Shown here: piece by piece, positions 24,515 to 33,814 of the stretch
Layout of the letters: the number at the start of each line of letters is the position of its first letter
Position numbering within the stretch: position 1 is the first letter of the stretch
Origin: UBA5109 sp964606735
GTDB taxonomy: Bacteria; Pseudomonadota; Gammaproteobacteria; Pseudomonadales; Pseudohongiellaceae
Assembly (NCBI GenBank): GCA_964606735.1
Contig: CAZSHI010000017.1
Span: forward strand, 1 to 45,951
Reading direction: 5' to 3'
Length of the DNA: 45,951 nucleotides
Translations under genes and position numbers: made by a program
Notes under the pieces: model-generated
Databases searched by the model: none
Told to the model about the DNA's origin: nothing
Seen by the model: only the letters and a program-made list of their open reading frames with translations

Positions 24515-24541
24515 CTTGAAAAAATATATTCAGCCCCTATC
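24515..24541 (+). promoter_or_regulatory. Sigma-32 (heat-shock) type promoter of htpG
   Basis: CCCTTGAAA (ending 24521) and CCCCTATCT (from 24534) are separated by 12 bp, close to the sigma-32 pattern CTTGAAA - about 11-16 bp - CCCCATnT. Only one base of the -10 core departs (CCCCTAT for CCCCATT). Heat-shock control of htpG is well known, so position and function agree. Confidence 0.75.
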
Positions 24542-24592
24542 TATTGAACTTGTTTTAGCTATAACACCGTATCTGTCCCAGGAGATTTTGTC

Positions 24593-26494
24593 ATGACGGC
24601 TGCACAAAAGCAGACACTTGGATTCCAGACAGAAGCCAAACAGCTTCTGCATCTGATGATTCATTCACTTTACAGCAATAAAGAGATCTTTTTACGTGAG
24701 TTGATTTCAAATGCCTCTGATGCAGCGGATAAGCTTCGCTTTGCTGCCTTGAAAGATGATTCCCTGTATGAAGGTGATCCAGACCTGAAAATTCAGGTGG
24801 ATTGTGATGAGAAGAAAAAGACTATCACGATCAGCGACAACGGTATCGGCATGACGCGTGATGAAATTGTTGAAAACCTTGGCACGATTGCCAAATCCGG
24901 TACAGCACAGTTTCTGGAGAGTCTTACCGGAGATCAGAAAAAGGATTCCAAATTAATTGGGCAGTTTGGCGTTGGGTTTTATTCCGCATTTATTGTTGCC
25001 GACAAGGTTGAAGTCTTGAGTCGGAAAGCAGGTGAGAGCGCTGATTCGGCAGTACACTGGGAATCCAACGGCGAATCCGAGTTTAGTATTGAAAGTATTG
25101 AAAAACCCGAACGGGGAACGACAATAATTCTGCACCTGAAAAAAGCGGAAAAGGAATTTGCTGAACCCTTCAGGCTGAGGGGTATTGTTAAAAAATATGC
25201 CGATCATATTTCCCTGCCGGTGATGATGCCCAAGCAGGAAATTGGTGATGAGAAAGGGAAGAAGAAAAATAAAGAATATGAGGCTGTTAACGCTGCCCAG
25301 GCTTTGTGGACGCGTCCCCGTGCAGAACTGAATGATGAGGAATACCAGGAATTCTACAAGCATATCAGCCATGATTTCGGCGATTCTCTGGTCTGGAGTC
25401 ATAATAAAGTGGAGGGCAAGCTCGAATATACCTCCTTACTTTACCTGCCTGCTAAAGCCCCCTTTGATCTGTGGAATCGGGATGCTGCACGTGGCTTGAA
25501 GCTCTATGTTCAGCGCGTTTTCATAATGGATGAGGCAGAACAGTTCCTGCCCTTATACCTTAGGTTTATCAAAGGGGTAATTGATTCCAATGATTTGTCG
25601 CTGAACGTATCACGTGAAATTCTGCAAAAAGACCCGGCAGTTGAATCCATGAAAAGCGCATTGACCAAACGGGTCTTGGACATGCTGAACAAGCTCAAGA
25701 AAAAAGACAGTGAAAAGTATCAGAATTTTTGGAAAGAGTTTGGTCAGGTGCTCAAGGAAGGCCCCGCTGAAGACCCGACTAACCGTGAAAAAATTGCCGA
25801 ACTGTTGCTGTTTGCAACTACGCATACCGATCAGCCTGCACAGGATCAGTCCCTGTCAGATTATGTTAAGCGTATGCCAGAAGGTCAGAATAAAATCTAT
25901 TACATCAGTAGTGAGACTTTCAATACTGCCAAGAACAGCCCGCATCTGGAAGTTTTCAGGAAAAAGGGACTCGAGGTTTTACTGCTTTCAGACCGGGTTG
26001 ATGAATGGCTGATGAGTCACTTGATGGAATTCGATGGCAAGGTTTTTCAGGATATCACCAAGGGCAAACTGGACCTGGGTGAACTGGACAGCGAGGAAGA
26101 GAAAAAACAGCAGGAAAAGGCCGATACAGCAGCCCAGCCTTTGCTGGAGCGTGTGCAGCAGTCTCTTGAAGATAAAGTATCTGAAGTGCGTACAACCAAC
26201 CGTCTGACGGATTCGCCGGCCTGTATTGCCGTCGGTGAATATGACATGAACCTGCAAATGCGCAAATTGATGGAGGCTGCCGGCCAGTCTGTTCAGGCAT
26301 CCAAGCCAATCTTTGAATTGAACCTGGAACATCCTCTGTTGAAAAAACTTGAAGCAGAGACAGATGATGAGCGTTTTAATGAACTGGCAGCCATTCTGTT
26401 TGATCAGGCCAGTTTGGCAGAAGGCGGCCAGCTGGATGATCCGGGCACTTTTATCCGACGTCTTAACAAGCTATTGCTTGATTTAAGCCAGTAA
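24593..26494 (+). CDS. htpG: Hsp90-family molecular chaperone HtpG
   Basis: Cytosolic ATP-dependent dimeric chaperone that remodels client proteins with DnaK. The 633-residue length is typical. The N-terminal GHKL ATPase is complete: LRELISNASDAADKLRF (Mg-binding Asn), SDNGIGMTRDEI, and the lid/glycine loop GQFGVGFYSAF. The middle-domain catalytic loop SLNVSREILQ is also present, followed by the dimerisation domain. CAGGAG precedes the ATG at 24593. Expression is likely heat-induced from the promoter at 24515-24541. Confidence 0.97.
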   Translation: MTAAQKQTLGFQTEAKQLLHLMIHSLYSNKEIFLRELISNASDAADKLRFAALKDDSLYEGDPDLKIQVDCDEKKKTITISDNGIGMTRDEIVENLGTIAKSGTAQFLESLTGDQKKDSKLIGQFGVGFYSAFIVADKVEVLSRKAGESADSAVHWESNGESEFSIESIEKPERGTTIILHLKKAEKEFAEPFRLRGIVKKYADHISLPVMMPKQEIGDEKGKKKNKEYEAVNAAQALWTRPRAELNDEEYQEFYKHISHDFGDSLVWSHNKVEGKLEYTSLLYLPAKAPFDLWNRDAARGLKLYVQRVFIMDEAEQFLPLYLRFIKGVIDSNDLSLNVSREILQKDPAVESMKSALTKRVLDMLNKLKKKDSEKYQNFWKEFGQVLKEGPAEDPTNREKIAELLLFATTHTDQPAQDQSLSDYVKRMPEGQNKIYYISSETFNTAKNSPHLEVFRKKGLEVLLLSDRVDEWLMSHLMEFDGKVFQDITKGKLDLGELDSEEEKKQQEKADTAAQPLLERVQQSLEDKVSEVRTTNRLTDSPACIAVGEYDMNLQMRKLMEAAGQSVQASKPIFELNLEHPLLKKLEAETDDERFNELAAILFDQASLAEGGQLDDPGTFIRRLNKLLLDLSQ

Positions 26495-26508
26495 GCTGGT
26501 TTTATCCG

Positions 26509-26547
26509 TCATGAAGGCGCGCTGTTTTGCTACAGCGCGCTTCATGA
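26509..26547. terminator. Long hairpin between convergent htpG and icd
   Basis: CATGAAGGCGCGCTGT and ACAGCGCGCTTCATG form a 15-bp stem with one bulged G and a 6-nt loop. It lies between two convergent stop codons. No T-run follows on either strand, so it may act as a weak or Rho-assisted terminator or as a 3' end stabiliser. Confidence 0.6.
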
Positions 26548-26554
26548 GATTTCG

Positions 26555-28786
26555 TCAGCCCTGGAAACCGTCAATCAGTGCATTGAGTGTGCTGCTGGGA
26601 CGCATGGCCCTGGTACACAACGCATCATCAGGCAGGTAATAACCGCCAGTCTCAACTGCTGAGCCCTGTGCTGAATTCAGTTCGCTGACGATGATACTTT
26701 CATTGTCACCCAACTGTTGGGCAAGTGCTGTAAAGGCCTCGCTGAGTTCCTGATCCTGTTGCTGTTCTGCCAGAGCCTGTGCCCAATACAGGGCCAGGTA
26801 AAAATGACTGCCCCGGTTGTCCAGTTCGCCGACTTTACGTGAGGGCGACTTGTTGTTCATGAGCAGTTTGCCGGTGGCGGCATCCAGTGTTTCAGCAAGT
26901 ACTTTGGCTTTTGTATTGGTATTGGCCTGGCTGTAATGCTCGTAGGAAACGGCCAGCGCTAAGAACTCGCCCAGTGAATCCCAGCGCAAATGATTTTCGC
27001 TGACAAACTGCTGGACATGTTTAGGGGCAGATCCTCCAGCACCGGTTTCAAACATGCCTCCACCATTCATCAGGGGCACAATTGACAGCATTTTGGCGCT
27101 GGTGCCGAGCTCCAGAATTGGAAAGAGGTCGGTTAGATAGTCTCGCAATACATTGCCGGTCACCGAGATGGTGTCGTCACCGTTTTTCATGCGTTGCAGG
27201 GAGTAGCGTGTTGCTTCCACCGGTGACATGATATGAATCTCCAGACCTTCGGTATCATGCTGCGACAAGTAGGTTTTAACTTTTTTGATCAGCTCACTGT
27301 CATGGGCACGCTGCGGGTCCAGCCAGAATACTGCAGGGTCCCCCGTAGCACGGGCCCGGTTGACAGCCAGTTTTACCCAGTCCTGAATCGGGGCATCTTT
27401 CACCTGACACATGCGGAAAATATCACCGGCTTCAACCGTCTGCTCCAGCAGGGTATTGCCCTTGCCATCAAGCACGAGGACCTTGCCAGCATCCTGCATT
27501 TCAAAGGTTTTATCATGTGAGCCATATTCCTCGGCTTTTTGTGCCATCAGGCCGACATTGGGAACGCTGCCCATGGTGCGTGGGTCAAATGCCCCGTTTT
27601 CCTTGCAGAAGGAAATGGTTTCCTGATACACGCCGGCATAGCAGCGATCAGGAATGACGGCTTTCATATCCTGTGGTTTGCCATCAGCATTCCACATCTT
27701 GCCACCGGCACGGATCGCTGCAGGCATGGAGGCATCGATGATGACATCACTGGGCACATGTAAATTGGTAATGCCTTTGTCTGAATCTACCATGGCCAGT
27801 GAAGGGCGCTTGGCATAACAGGCCTGTATATCTTTCTCGATTTCGGCACGTTCGGCTTCAGGCAGGCTTTGAATTTGCTGCAGCAGGGAGCCAAAACCGT
27901 TGTTAGGGTTCACACCCAGGCTGGCGAATGTGTCAGCATGTTTCTGGAAAAGATCCTTGAAATAAACCGAGACAGCATGACCGAAAAGTATAGGGTCAGA
28001 AACTTTCATCATGGTGGCTTTCAGGTGCACAGAAAACAATACGCCCTGTTCCTTGGCATCCTGCATTTCGTTTTCCAGGAAGCTTCTCAGCTCCCGGCAA
28101 CTGAGCACGCTGGCATCGATAATTTCACCGGCCAGCAGGGGGCTGCTTTCTCGCAGAGTACTGCGCTGACCTGTTTGGTCTTCAAAGATGATACTGAAAG
28201 AATCATCAGCTTCCAGGGTCAGCGATTTCTCGCTGCCAAAAAAGTCATGGCTTTCCATGTGGGCCACATGAGTCTGGGAGTCTTTGCTCCATTCCCCCAT
28301 GGAATGCGGGTTGTTGCGGGCATATTCCTTTACGGCGCCAGGTGCCCGACGGTCAGAGTTACCTTCACGCAGGACGGGATTGACAGCACTGCCTTTGACC
28401 TTGTCATAGCGGGCCTTGATATCCTTTTCTTCTGGAGTTTTTGCATCGTTGGGGTAATCCGGTAGCTGATAGCCTTTATCCTGCAGCTCCTTGATGGTGG
28501 CGAGCATTTGCGGCATGGATGCGCTGATATTAGGCAACTTGATGATATTGGCCTGTGGCGTTTTGGCCAGCTCACCCAGTTCGGCCAGGTCATCACTGTG
28601 TTTCTGCTCTGCACTGCAGTAGTCTGGAAAGACGGCAAGAATACGGCCAGCAAGTGAAATATCACGGCTTTCAATCTGGATGCCGGCGGGCTTGGAAAAG
28701 GCCCGTATGATTGGCAAAAATGAATAAGTGGCTAGAGCCGGGGCTTCATCAGTCTTGGTATAAATAATTGTTGCGTTATCAGACAT
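26555..28786 (-). CDS. icd: Monomeric NADP-dependent isocitrate dehydrogenase
   Basis: Decarboxylates isocitrate to 2-oxoglutarate with NADP. The 743-residue product belongs to the monomeric type, unrelated in length to the 415-residue dimeric enzyme. Family segments are intact: LREGNSDRRAP (substrate site), ATMMKVSDPILFGHAV, DASMPAAIRAGGKMW and the C-terminal GGYYLPDD. It supplies the substrate for SucAB encoded 8 kb away. It is transcribed after argS on the minus strand from a likely promoter of its own at 28867-28872. Confidence 0.97.
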   Translation of the reverse strand: MSDNATIIYTKTDEAPALATYSFLPIIRAFSKPAGIQIESRDISLAGRILAVFPDYCSAEQKHSDDLAELGELAKTPQANIIKLPNISASMPQMLATIKELQDKGYQLPDYPNDAKTPEEKDIKARYDKVKGSAVNPVLREGNSDRRAPGAVKEYARNNPHSMGEWSKDSQTHVAHMESHDFFGSEKSLTLEADDSFSIIFEDQTGQRSTLRESSPLLAGEIIDASVLSCRELRSFLENEMQDAKEQGVLFSVHLKATMMKVSDPILFGHAVSVYFKDLFQKHADTFASLGVNPNNGFGSLLQQIQSLPEAERAEIEKDIQACYAKRPSLAMVDSDKGITNLHVPSDVIIDASMPAAIRAGGKMWNADGKPQDMKAVIPDRCYAGVYQETISFCKENGAFDPRTMGSVPNVGLMAQKAEEYGSHDKTFEMQDAGKVLVLDGKGNTLLEQTVEAGDIFRMCQVKDAPIQDWVKLAVNRARATGDPAVFWLDPQRAHDSELIKKVKTYLSQHDTEGLEIHIMSPVEATRYSLQRMKNGDDTISVTGNVLRDYLTDLFPILELGTSAKMLSIVPLMNGGGMFETGAGGSAPKHVQQFVSENHLRWDSLGEFLALAVSYEHYSQANTNTKAKVLAETLDAATGKLLMNNKSPSRKVGELDNRGSHFYLALYWAQALAEQQQDQELSEAFTALAQQLGDNESIIVSELNSAQGSAVETGGYYLPDDALCTRAMRPSSTLNALIDGFQG

Positions 28787-28866
28787 GAGGGTCCTTGATC
28801 TTGGCTAGTTATAGTAAGTCAGCTGCAGCCTGGCTGGGTGCGTGGTGCTGTATTTTGAGGCTGGCG

Positions 28867-28872
28867 ATTATA
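28867..28872 (-). promoter_or_regulatory. -10 element of the icd promoter
   Basis: A perfect TATAAT on the minus strand lies 18-23 bp past the argS stop codon and about 80 bp before the icd ATG. The matching -35 (ATGTAA at 17 bp) is poor. Confidence 0.45.
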
Positions 28873-28889
28873 GCAGCAAGCCGGTTTTT

Positions 28890-30602
28890 TTACATTCTTT
28901 CCAGGGTCTCAATACCCAGTAAATTCAAGCCCTGTTTCAATGTCAGCGAGGTGAGTTGGCAGAGGCCAAGTCTGGATTCCTTGCTGGAGCCTTCAGCCTT
29001 CAAGACCGGACAGGCTTCATAGAAAGCCATGAAACTGCCAGACAGCTCATACAGATACAGGCACAACTGGTTTGGAAAACATTCACTCATTAGGTCATTG
29101 ATCAGTTCGGCAAATTGAAGCAACTTCAGTGCCAGGGCTCTTTCTTCGGTGGCACTGAGCACGATGGAATATTCAGCATCAGGATCCAATTCGGCTTTCC
29201 TGAAGATGCTACGGATACGGGCATAGGCATAGAGCAGGTAGGGGGCGGTGTTTCCTTCAAAGGCCAGCATCTGATCCCAGTCAAAAACATAATCACTGTT
29301 ACGGTTCTTGGATAAGTCAGCATATTTGATAGCAGAAATTCCTACGGTGTGGGCTACGCTGCGTTTTTCATCCTCGCTGAGTGTTGGATTTTTTTCTTCA
29401 ACCACCTTCAGAGCACGCTCCATGCCTTCTTCAATAAGGTCGATTAACTTAACGGTGCCTCCGCTACGGGTTTTGAATGGTTTGCCATCCTTGCCCATCA
29501 TGGTGCCGTAGCTCAGATGTTCAAGTGAACATGAGTCTGAAGCGAGTCCTGCGAGCCTGGCGACTGCGAAAACCTGCTGAAAGTGCAGGCTCTGGCGGGC
29601 ATCTACCACATACAGAATACGATCGGCAGCCAGGGTCTGACAGCGGTGCTGGATAGCAGCCAGGTCTGTGGTGGCATACAGGTATCCGCCATCGGACTTT
29701 TGAATGATTGTCGGGAGTGGATCGCCGTCCTTGTTTCGAAATTCTTCCAGAAAAACACACTGAGCACCCTCAGATTCCTGCAGCAGTTCTTGCTGCTTCA
29801 GGCTATCAACGATCCCTGCCAGCTTGTCGTTATAGAAGCTCTCAGGGACGATATCGCTTTCACTCAGTGTGATATTGAGTGCGCTATACAGCTGCTGGCA
29901 ATGCGCTATTGAGACCTTAATAAACTCCTGCCATAAGGCGAGGCACTGAGGATCTCCCGACTGCAGTTTAACCACGTTTTCCCGGGATTTTCGGGCAAAT
30001 TCAGGGTCCTCATCAAAGCGTTGTTTGGCTTCCCGATAGAATATTTCAAGATTTTCAAGCTCCGCTTGAGGATCATCGAGTTCCAGCATGAAGGTGATCA
30101 ACATGCCAAACTGGGTTCCCCAGTCACCGAAGTGATTCTGACGAATCAGCTTATGCCCCATCCATGTGAAGGTTCTGGCTATGGCATCTCCGATGATGGT
30201 GCCGCGCAGGTGTCCAACATGCATTTCCTTGGCAAGATTGGGAGAGGAGTAATCAATCACGATGGTTTGTGCTTCCTGACTTTGCGGAACCAAACGCGTT
30301 TTATCCAGGCTGGCAAGTGCCTGGTTCAGGTAGTCTTTGCTGATGAAAATATTGATGAATCCAGGGCCCGCCAGTTCGACTTTTTCGGCCAGAGCACCGA
30401 GATCCAATTGCTGCAAAACTTCTTCCCCCAGTTCTCTGGGGTTCCTGCCAAGTCGCTTGGCCAGAGGCATGACACCATTTGCCTGATAATCACCAAACTG
30501 GAGGGATTTCGAATAATTTATCAGTGCCTGGCAGGCGTTTTCGCCGCTGGCTGCGCAAAGGGCCTCTGATATTTTTCGTTCAAGCGTATCACGTAGATTC
30601 AT
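28890..30602 (-). CDS. argS: Arginyl-tRNA synthetase
   Basis: Charges tRNA-Arg with arginine. The 570-residue product has the N-terminal Add-1 domain (QFGDYQANGVMPLAKRLG, AGPGFINIFI), the class I HIGH motif in SSPNLAKEMHVGHLRGT (His-Val-Gly-His), and the degenerate KMSKS loop region GTMMGKDGKPFKTRSGG normal for this enzyme. The C-terminal anticodon-binding DALR domain ends GIETLERM, the usual terminus. The start ATG at 30602 gives MNLRDTLERKI, matching the family. A 163-bp gap without a clear gene separates it from the molybdenum enzyme gene in the other direction. Confidence 0.97.
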   Translation of the reverse strand: MNLRDTLERKISEALCAASGENACQALINYSKSLQFGDYQANGVMPLAKRLGRNPRELGEEVLQQLDLGALAEKVELAGPGFINIFISKDYLNQALASLDKTRLVPQSQEAQTIVIDYSSPNLAKEMHVGHLRGTIIGDAIARTFTWMGHKLIRQNHFGDWGTQFGMLITFMLELDDPQAELENLEIFYREAKQRFDEDPEFARKSRENVVKLQSGDPQCLALWQEFIKVSIAHCQQLYSALNITLSESDIVPESFYNDKLAGIVDSLKQQELLQESEGAQCVFLEEFRNKDGDPLPTIIQKSDGGYLYATTDLAAIQHRCQTLAADRILYVVDARQSLHFQQVFAVARLAGLASDSCSLEHLSYGTMMGKDGKPFKTRSGGTVKLIDLIEEGMERALKVVEEKNPTLSEDEKRSVAHTVGISAIKYADLSKNRNSDYVFDWDQMLAFEGNTAPYLLYAYARIRSIFRKAELDPDAEYSIVLSATEERALALKLLQFAELINDLMSECFPNQLCLYLYELSGSFMAFYEACPVLKAEGSSKESRLGLCQLTSLTLKQGLNLLGIETLERM

Positions 30603-30765
30603 GCCAAAGAGAGCTCAGTTAAATGAGCGCGCATTTTACACGAAAGGCAGGGAAGGGTCAGTAAGAGAGAAGGAGACCTTCAGCAGCGAAATATTGCTTC
30701 CAGGTCTTATCAAAAGCCCGGATTTCAGCTAAAGTGAGCGCTTGAATCCTGCCGGGAGCAAAGCG

Positions 30766-33042
30766 ATGAAAATAACATTGAAAAAAGACTTTCTCTTGTC
30801 CATTGAAGATGAGTCACCGGATAACAATGGCGCATCAGCGTATGCTCACCTGAGTCGTCGTGGCTTTCTGAAAGCATCCGGCGGGGCAACGGCCTGTTTT
30901 TCTCTGGCTTCGTTTATTTCAGCGGGTACTGCCAGTGCGGCCGAAGCGGCTGATTCAGAGCATCTGGAGTTAAATGCCTTCGTCGAGGTGCATCCTGACG
31001 GTGCCATCCGGATTTATGCCCATGTGCCGGAAAAAGGGCAGGGAATTAAAACCTCATTGCCGATGATTGTCGCTGAAGAGCTTGGCGCTGACTGGAATGA
31101 TGTAACCGTGGTGCGTGCCCCGTTTAATGAATCGGTTTACGGTATCCAACGTGCTGGGGGTTCAACCTCAACGCCACGAGAGTGGAACCCGATGAGACAG
31201 GCAGGTGCTGCTGCGCGTGTGATGTTTATCTCGGCGGCGGCCAAGCGTCTTAATCTCAGTCCAACCCTGTTTTATACCGAGAATTCAGCGGTGATTAACC
31301 GCGAAAACGGAGAACGTATCAGTTTTGCCGAACTTGCCATGGATGCTGCAATGGAGCCAATTCCTGATATAGAGTCCCTGGTTTTCAAAAATCGCGAGGA
31401 TTACACCCTGCTGGGCACCCGGGTCAGCGATGTCGACAATCCTATTATCATGCGCGGTGGCAGCCTGTTTGGCTCAGATTTGCAATTGCCAGGCATGCTC
31501 TATGCGGCTTATGAGAAATGTCCAGCTACATACGGCACCGTGGCTAGCGCCAACCTGGATTACATTAAAACTCTGCCTGGCGTCGTTGATGCCTTTGTTG
31601 TTCAGGGGAATGACAACGCCGGCGAACTGCTCGATGGTGTAGCCATTGTCGCTCGCAGTACCTGGCAGGCTTTTCAGGCTAAACAGCAGCTTGAAGTCGA
31701 GTGGGATACCTCGTCGGCTTCAGTGGATGATAATGAAGGCTTTTTTTCGGAAGCGACATCAATAGCCAATGCTGCCTGGCCAGAAGCTGATCAGGTCAGT
31801 GTCAATGGAGACGTGGAAGAGCAGTTTGCTGATGAAAATACTGAAGTTGTCCAGAGTACATACCGTTTCCCCTACCTGGCACATGCCTGTATGGAGCCGA
31901 TGAACTGCACGGCACGGTATGACAGGGAAACGAACAGTATCGAGATATGGGCCCCGACCCGACAGCCCCAATTAACCGTTGCGGCGATGGAAAATGCCCT
32001 GGGTATTCCACCTGAAAATGTCACCCTGCACATGATTCGTATGGGTGGTTCATTCGGGCGACGAAGACTGCAGGATTATTCTTCAGAAGCAGCTGCCATT
32101 GCCATGCGTGTAAATGCGCCAGTCAAACTGCAATGGACCCGTGAAGACGACCTGACGCATGATCAGTACCGACCTGGTGGTGTCTATGGTTTCAAGGCGG
32201 CTGTGAGCCGGGAAGGCCGTGTTACGGCGATGCAGACCCATCTGGTTGGGCCCTCTATTCGAGGAAGAGCAGGTGCGGGGGTCAATCTATCAGAGGATGA
32301 ATTTCCAGCGCTTAATCTGGACAATTATCGAGGAGCGCTGTCCCTGATCAATACCAATACACCAACAGGATCCTGGCGTGCTCCAGGCTCCAATGCGACT
32401 GGGTGGGCCGTACAAAGCTTTATCGCCGAGCTGGCCGCTGCTGCAGGACGAGATCATGTCGACTTACTGATTGAAATGATGGGTGAGCCACGGTGGTTTG
32501 AACCTGGCAATCAGAATTCACTGAATACTGGTAGAGCGGTTGATGTCATCAGAATGGCAGCTGAGCGCAGTGGCTGGGGTAAATCCCTGCCGGCTGGTCG
32601 TGGTCTGGGGCTGGCTTTCCATTTCAGTCATCGGGGACATGTAGCCGAGGCTGTTGAGCTCAGTGTCGATGCTGATAAACGAATTACCATCCATAATGTG
32701 ACTGTTGCGCTGGATATCGGGCCGATAATCAACATGAGTGGAGCGCTCAAGCAGGTTGAAGGTGCTGCAACGGATGCCCTCAGTTCAATGTATGATCTTG
32801 AAATTACTATGCAAAACGGTCGTATCCAGCAGCAGAATTTCCATCAGTACAATATTTTGCGTATGCGAAACGCCCCCGTGAATGTTCAGGCTCATTTCAT
32901 CCAGAGTGAATACGACCCGACGGGTCTGGGAGAGCCTGTATTGCCACCGCTAATGCCGGCAGTGACCAATGCTATCTTTGCCGCGACGGGTGAACGGGTC
33001 AGAGTGCTGCCGTTGAGTAAATCTGGTTTCACCCTGGCATAA
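30766..33042 (+). CDS. Tat-exported xanthine dehydrogenase-family molybdopterin-binding subunit (IorB/aldehyde-oxidase-like)
   Basis: The 758-residue product resembles the large subunit of isoquinoline 1-oxidoreductase and periplasmic aldehyde dehydrogenases, enzymes that hydroxylate N-heterocycles or oxidise aldehydes at a molybdenum centre. Residues 30-60 hold a twin-arginine signal (SRRGFLKASGG then a hydrophobic stretch to ASAAEAAD). Cofactor motifs include GGSFGRRRLQDY and, near the C-terminus, GLGEP with the catalytic Glu. I start at ATG 30766 with GGGAG 8 nt upstream; a TTG 24 bp earlier is in frame but less likely. No gene for the [2Fe-2S] small subunit or a cytochrome c partner is adjacent, so electrons must leave through a partner encoded elsewhere. 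Substrate unknown. Confidence 0.85.
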   Translation: MKITLKKDFLLSIEDESPDNNGASAYAHLSRRGFLKASGGATACFSLASFISAGTASAAEAADSEHLELNAFVEVHPDGAIRIYAHVPEKGQGIKTSLPMIVAEELGADWNDVTVVRAPFNESVYGIQRAGGSTSTPREWNPMRQAGAAARVMFISAAAKRLNLSPTLFYTENSAVINRENGERISFAELAMDAAMEPIPDIESLVFKNREDYTLLGTRVSDVDNPIIMRGGSLFGSDLQLPGMLYAAYEKCPATYGTVASANLDYIKTLPGVVDAFVVQGNDNAGELLDGVAIVARSTWQAFQAKQQLEVEWDTSSASVDDNEGFFSEATSIANAAWPEADQVSVNGDVEEQFADENTEVVQSTYRFPYLAHACMEPMNCTARYDRETNSIEIWAPTRQPQLTVAAMENALGIPPENVTLHMIRMGGSFGRRRLQDYSSEAAAIAMRVNAPVKLQWTREDDLTHDQYRPGGVYGFKAAVSREGRVTAMQTHLVGPSIRGRAGAGVNLSEDEFPALNLDNYRGALSLINTNTPTGSWRAPGSNATGWAVQSFIAELAAAAGRDHVDLLIEMMGEPRWFEPGNQNSLNTGRAVDVIRMAAERSGWGKSLPAGRGLGLAFHFSHRGHVAEAVELSVDADKRITIHNVTVALDIGPIINMSGALKQVEGAATDALSSMYDLEITMQNGRIQQQNFHQYNILRMRNAPVNVQAHFIQSEYDPTGLGEPVLPPLMPAVTNAIFAATGERVRVLPLSKSGFTLA

Positions 33043-33062
33043 GATCCAGCATTTACAGGTAT

Positions 33063-33092
33063 AAAAAAGGCGCCATGAGGCGCCTTTTTTTT
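33063..33092. terminator. Two-way intrinsic terminator
   Basis: Six A residues, stem GGCGCC/GGCGCC around ATGA, then eight T residues. It lies between the convergent molybdenum enzyme gene and the lectin-like gene, 10 bp from the stop codon of the latter, and serves both strands. Confidence 0.92.
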
Positions 33093-33101
33093 GTCGCTTG
33101 T

Positions 33102-33740
33102 TTACTGGGCAAAACAGTAAAAATAGCCGTTTCCACCTGTGGCAATCAGGTTGTCCTGGCTGCAGCCGCGAGAGGCATGTGCCGCATTCCAGGATTCAGG
33201 AATGGCTCCACCCCCCTGACGATCGAAATGACCAACAGTGGCGCTGCCATCTTCAGAATTACTGGTCCAGTTGTTGCAATTCAGGCCAGAAGAGGTGCCA
33301 TCAGGGTTTGAACCGGTCAAAAGGTCATGCTGGTTAGGGTTGTCACCGCGACCATTGACGATGCCACCCATCTCGTTCAGAGCTGTCTGTTTGGTAAACA
33401 GCACGTTGCTGTAATGCAGATCGTCCAGATTTCGGGCAACCAGCTCTCCTTCGGCGTTGTACCATGGGCCTTCACCGATACGGTCACGGGCATGAATAGT
33501 ATTGCCACCGCTGGTGCTCAAATAGGCACGCCAGGTTTTACCTCTGGAGCCTGCAGCAGAAGCCAGTGCAGCGCAATGGGCATCAGCACCGGCAAGACCA
33601 CCAAGATTCGCCCCATCGCCCGATCCGACACTGGTGATAAAGAATCCCATGCTGGTGTCTTCCTCGGCAGCCTGTGAAGCCAAGGGTAATGCTGACAAAG
33701 AACACAGTGCAGTCGCTGCAATGATTGATTTAATTTTCAT
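33102..33740 (-). CDS. Secreted lectin-like protein (DUF1554-type fold suspected)
   Basis: A 212-residue exported protein. The signal peptide is MKIKSIIAATALCSLSALP to about ASQAAEE. The mature part has MGFFITSVGSGDGANLGGLA, ADAHCAALASAAG, TWRAYLSTS, ARDRIGEGPWYN, CNNWTSNSEDGSATVGHFDR and a terminal Cys pair region (GCSQDN, YFYCFA). This pattern of Trp, Gly and four spaced cysteines is found in bacterial proteins named lectin or DUF1554, related to the C-type-lectin-like endostatin fold. It probably binds a ligand outside the inner membrane; the ligand is unknown. I start at 33740 because GGAG lies 7-8 nt upstream; ATGs at 33752 and 33818 would put a polar tail before the signal peptide. Confidence 0.7.
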   Translation of the reverse strand: MKIKSIIAATALCSLSALPLASQAAEEDTSMGFFITSVGSGDGANLGGLAGADAHCAALASAAGSRGKTWRAYLSTSGGNTIHARDRIGEGPWYNAEGELVARNLDDLHYSNVLFTKQTALNEMGGIVNGRGDNPNQHDLLTGSNPDGTSSGLNCNNWTSNSEDGSATVGHFDRQGGGAIPESWNAAHASRGCSQDNLIATGGNGYFYCFAQ

Positions 33741-33814
33741 AGACGTCTCCATAGAGCTAGCTTTAATTGGTTTTGATTTTACAGCCATCAAACTCACACA
33801 GCCCGTGTTGAAAG

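Noticed and set aside
27869..28465. 198-codon plus-strand frame inside icd
   Set aside because: Antisense to a well conserved enzyme and without a ribosome-binding site.
30660..30770. Minus-strand coding-like tail (about 35 codons, with AEIRAFDKTWKQYF) between argS and the molybdenum gene
   Set aside because: No start codon with a ribosome-binding site and it would run into the start of the molybdenum gene; could be a remnant but is more likely chance.
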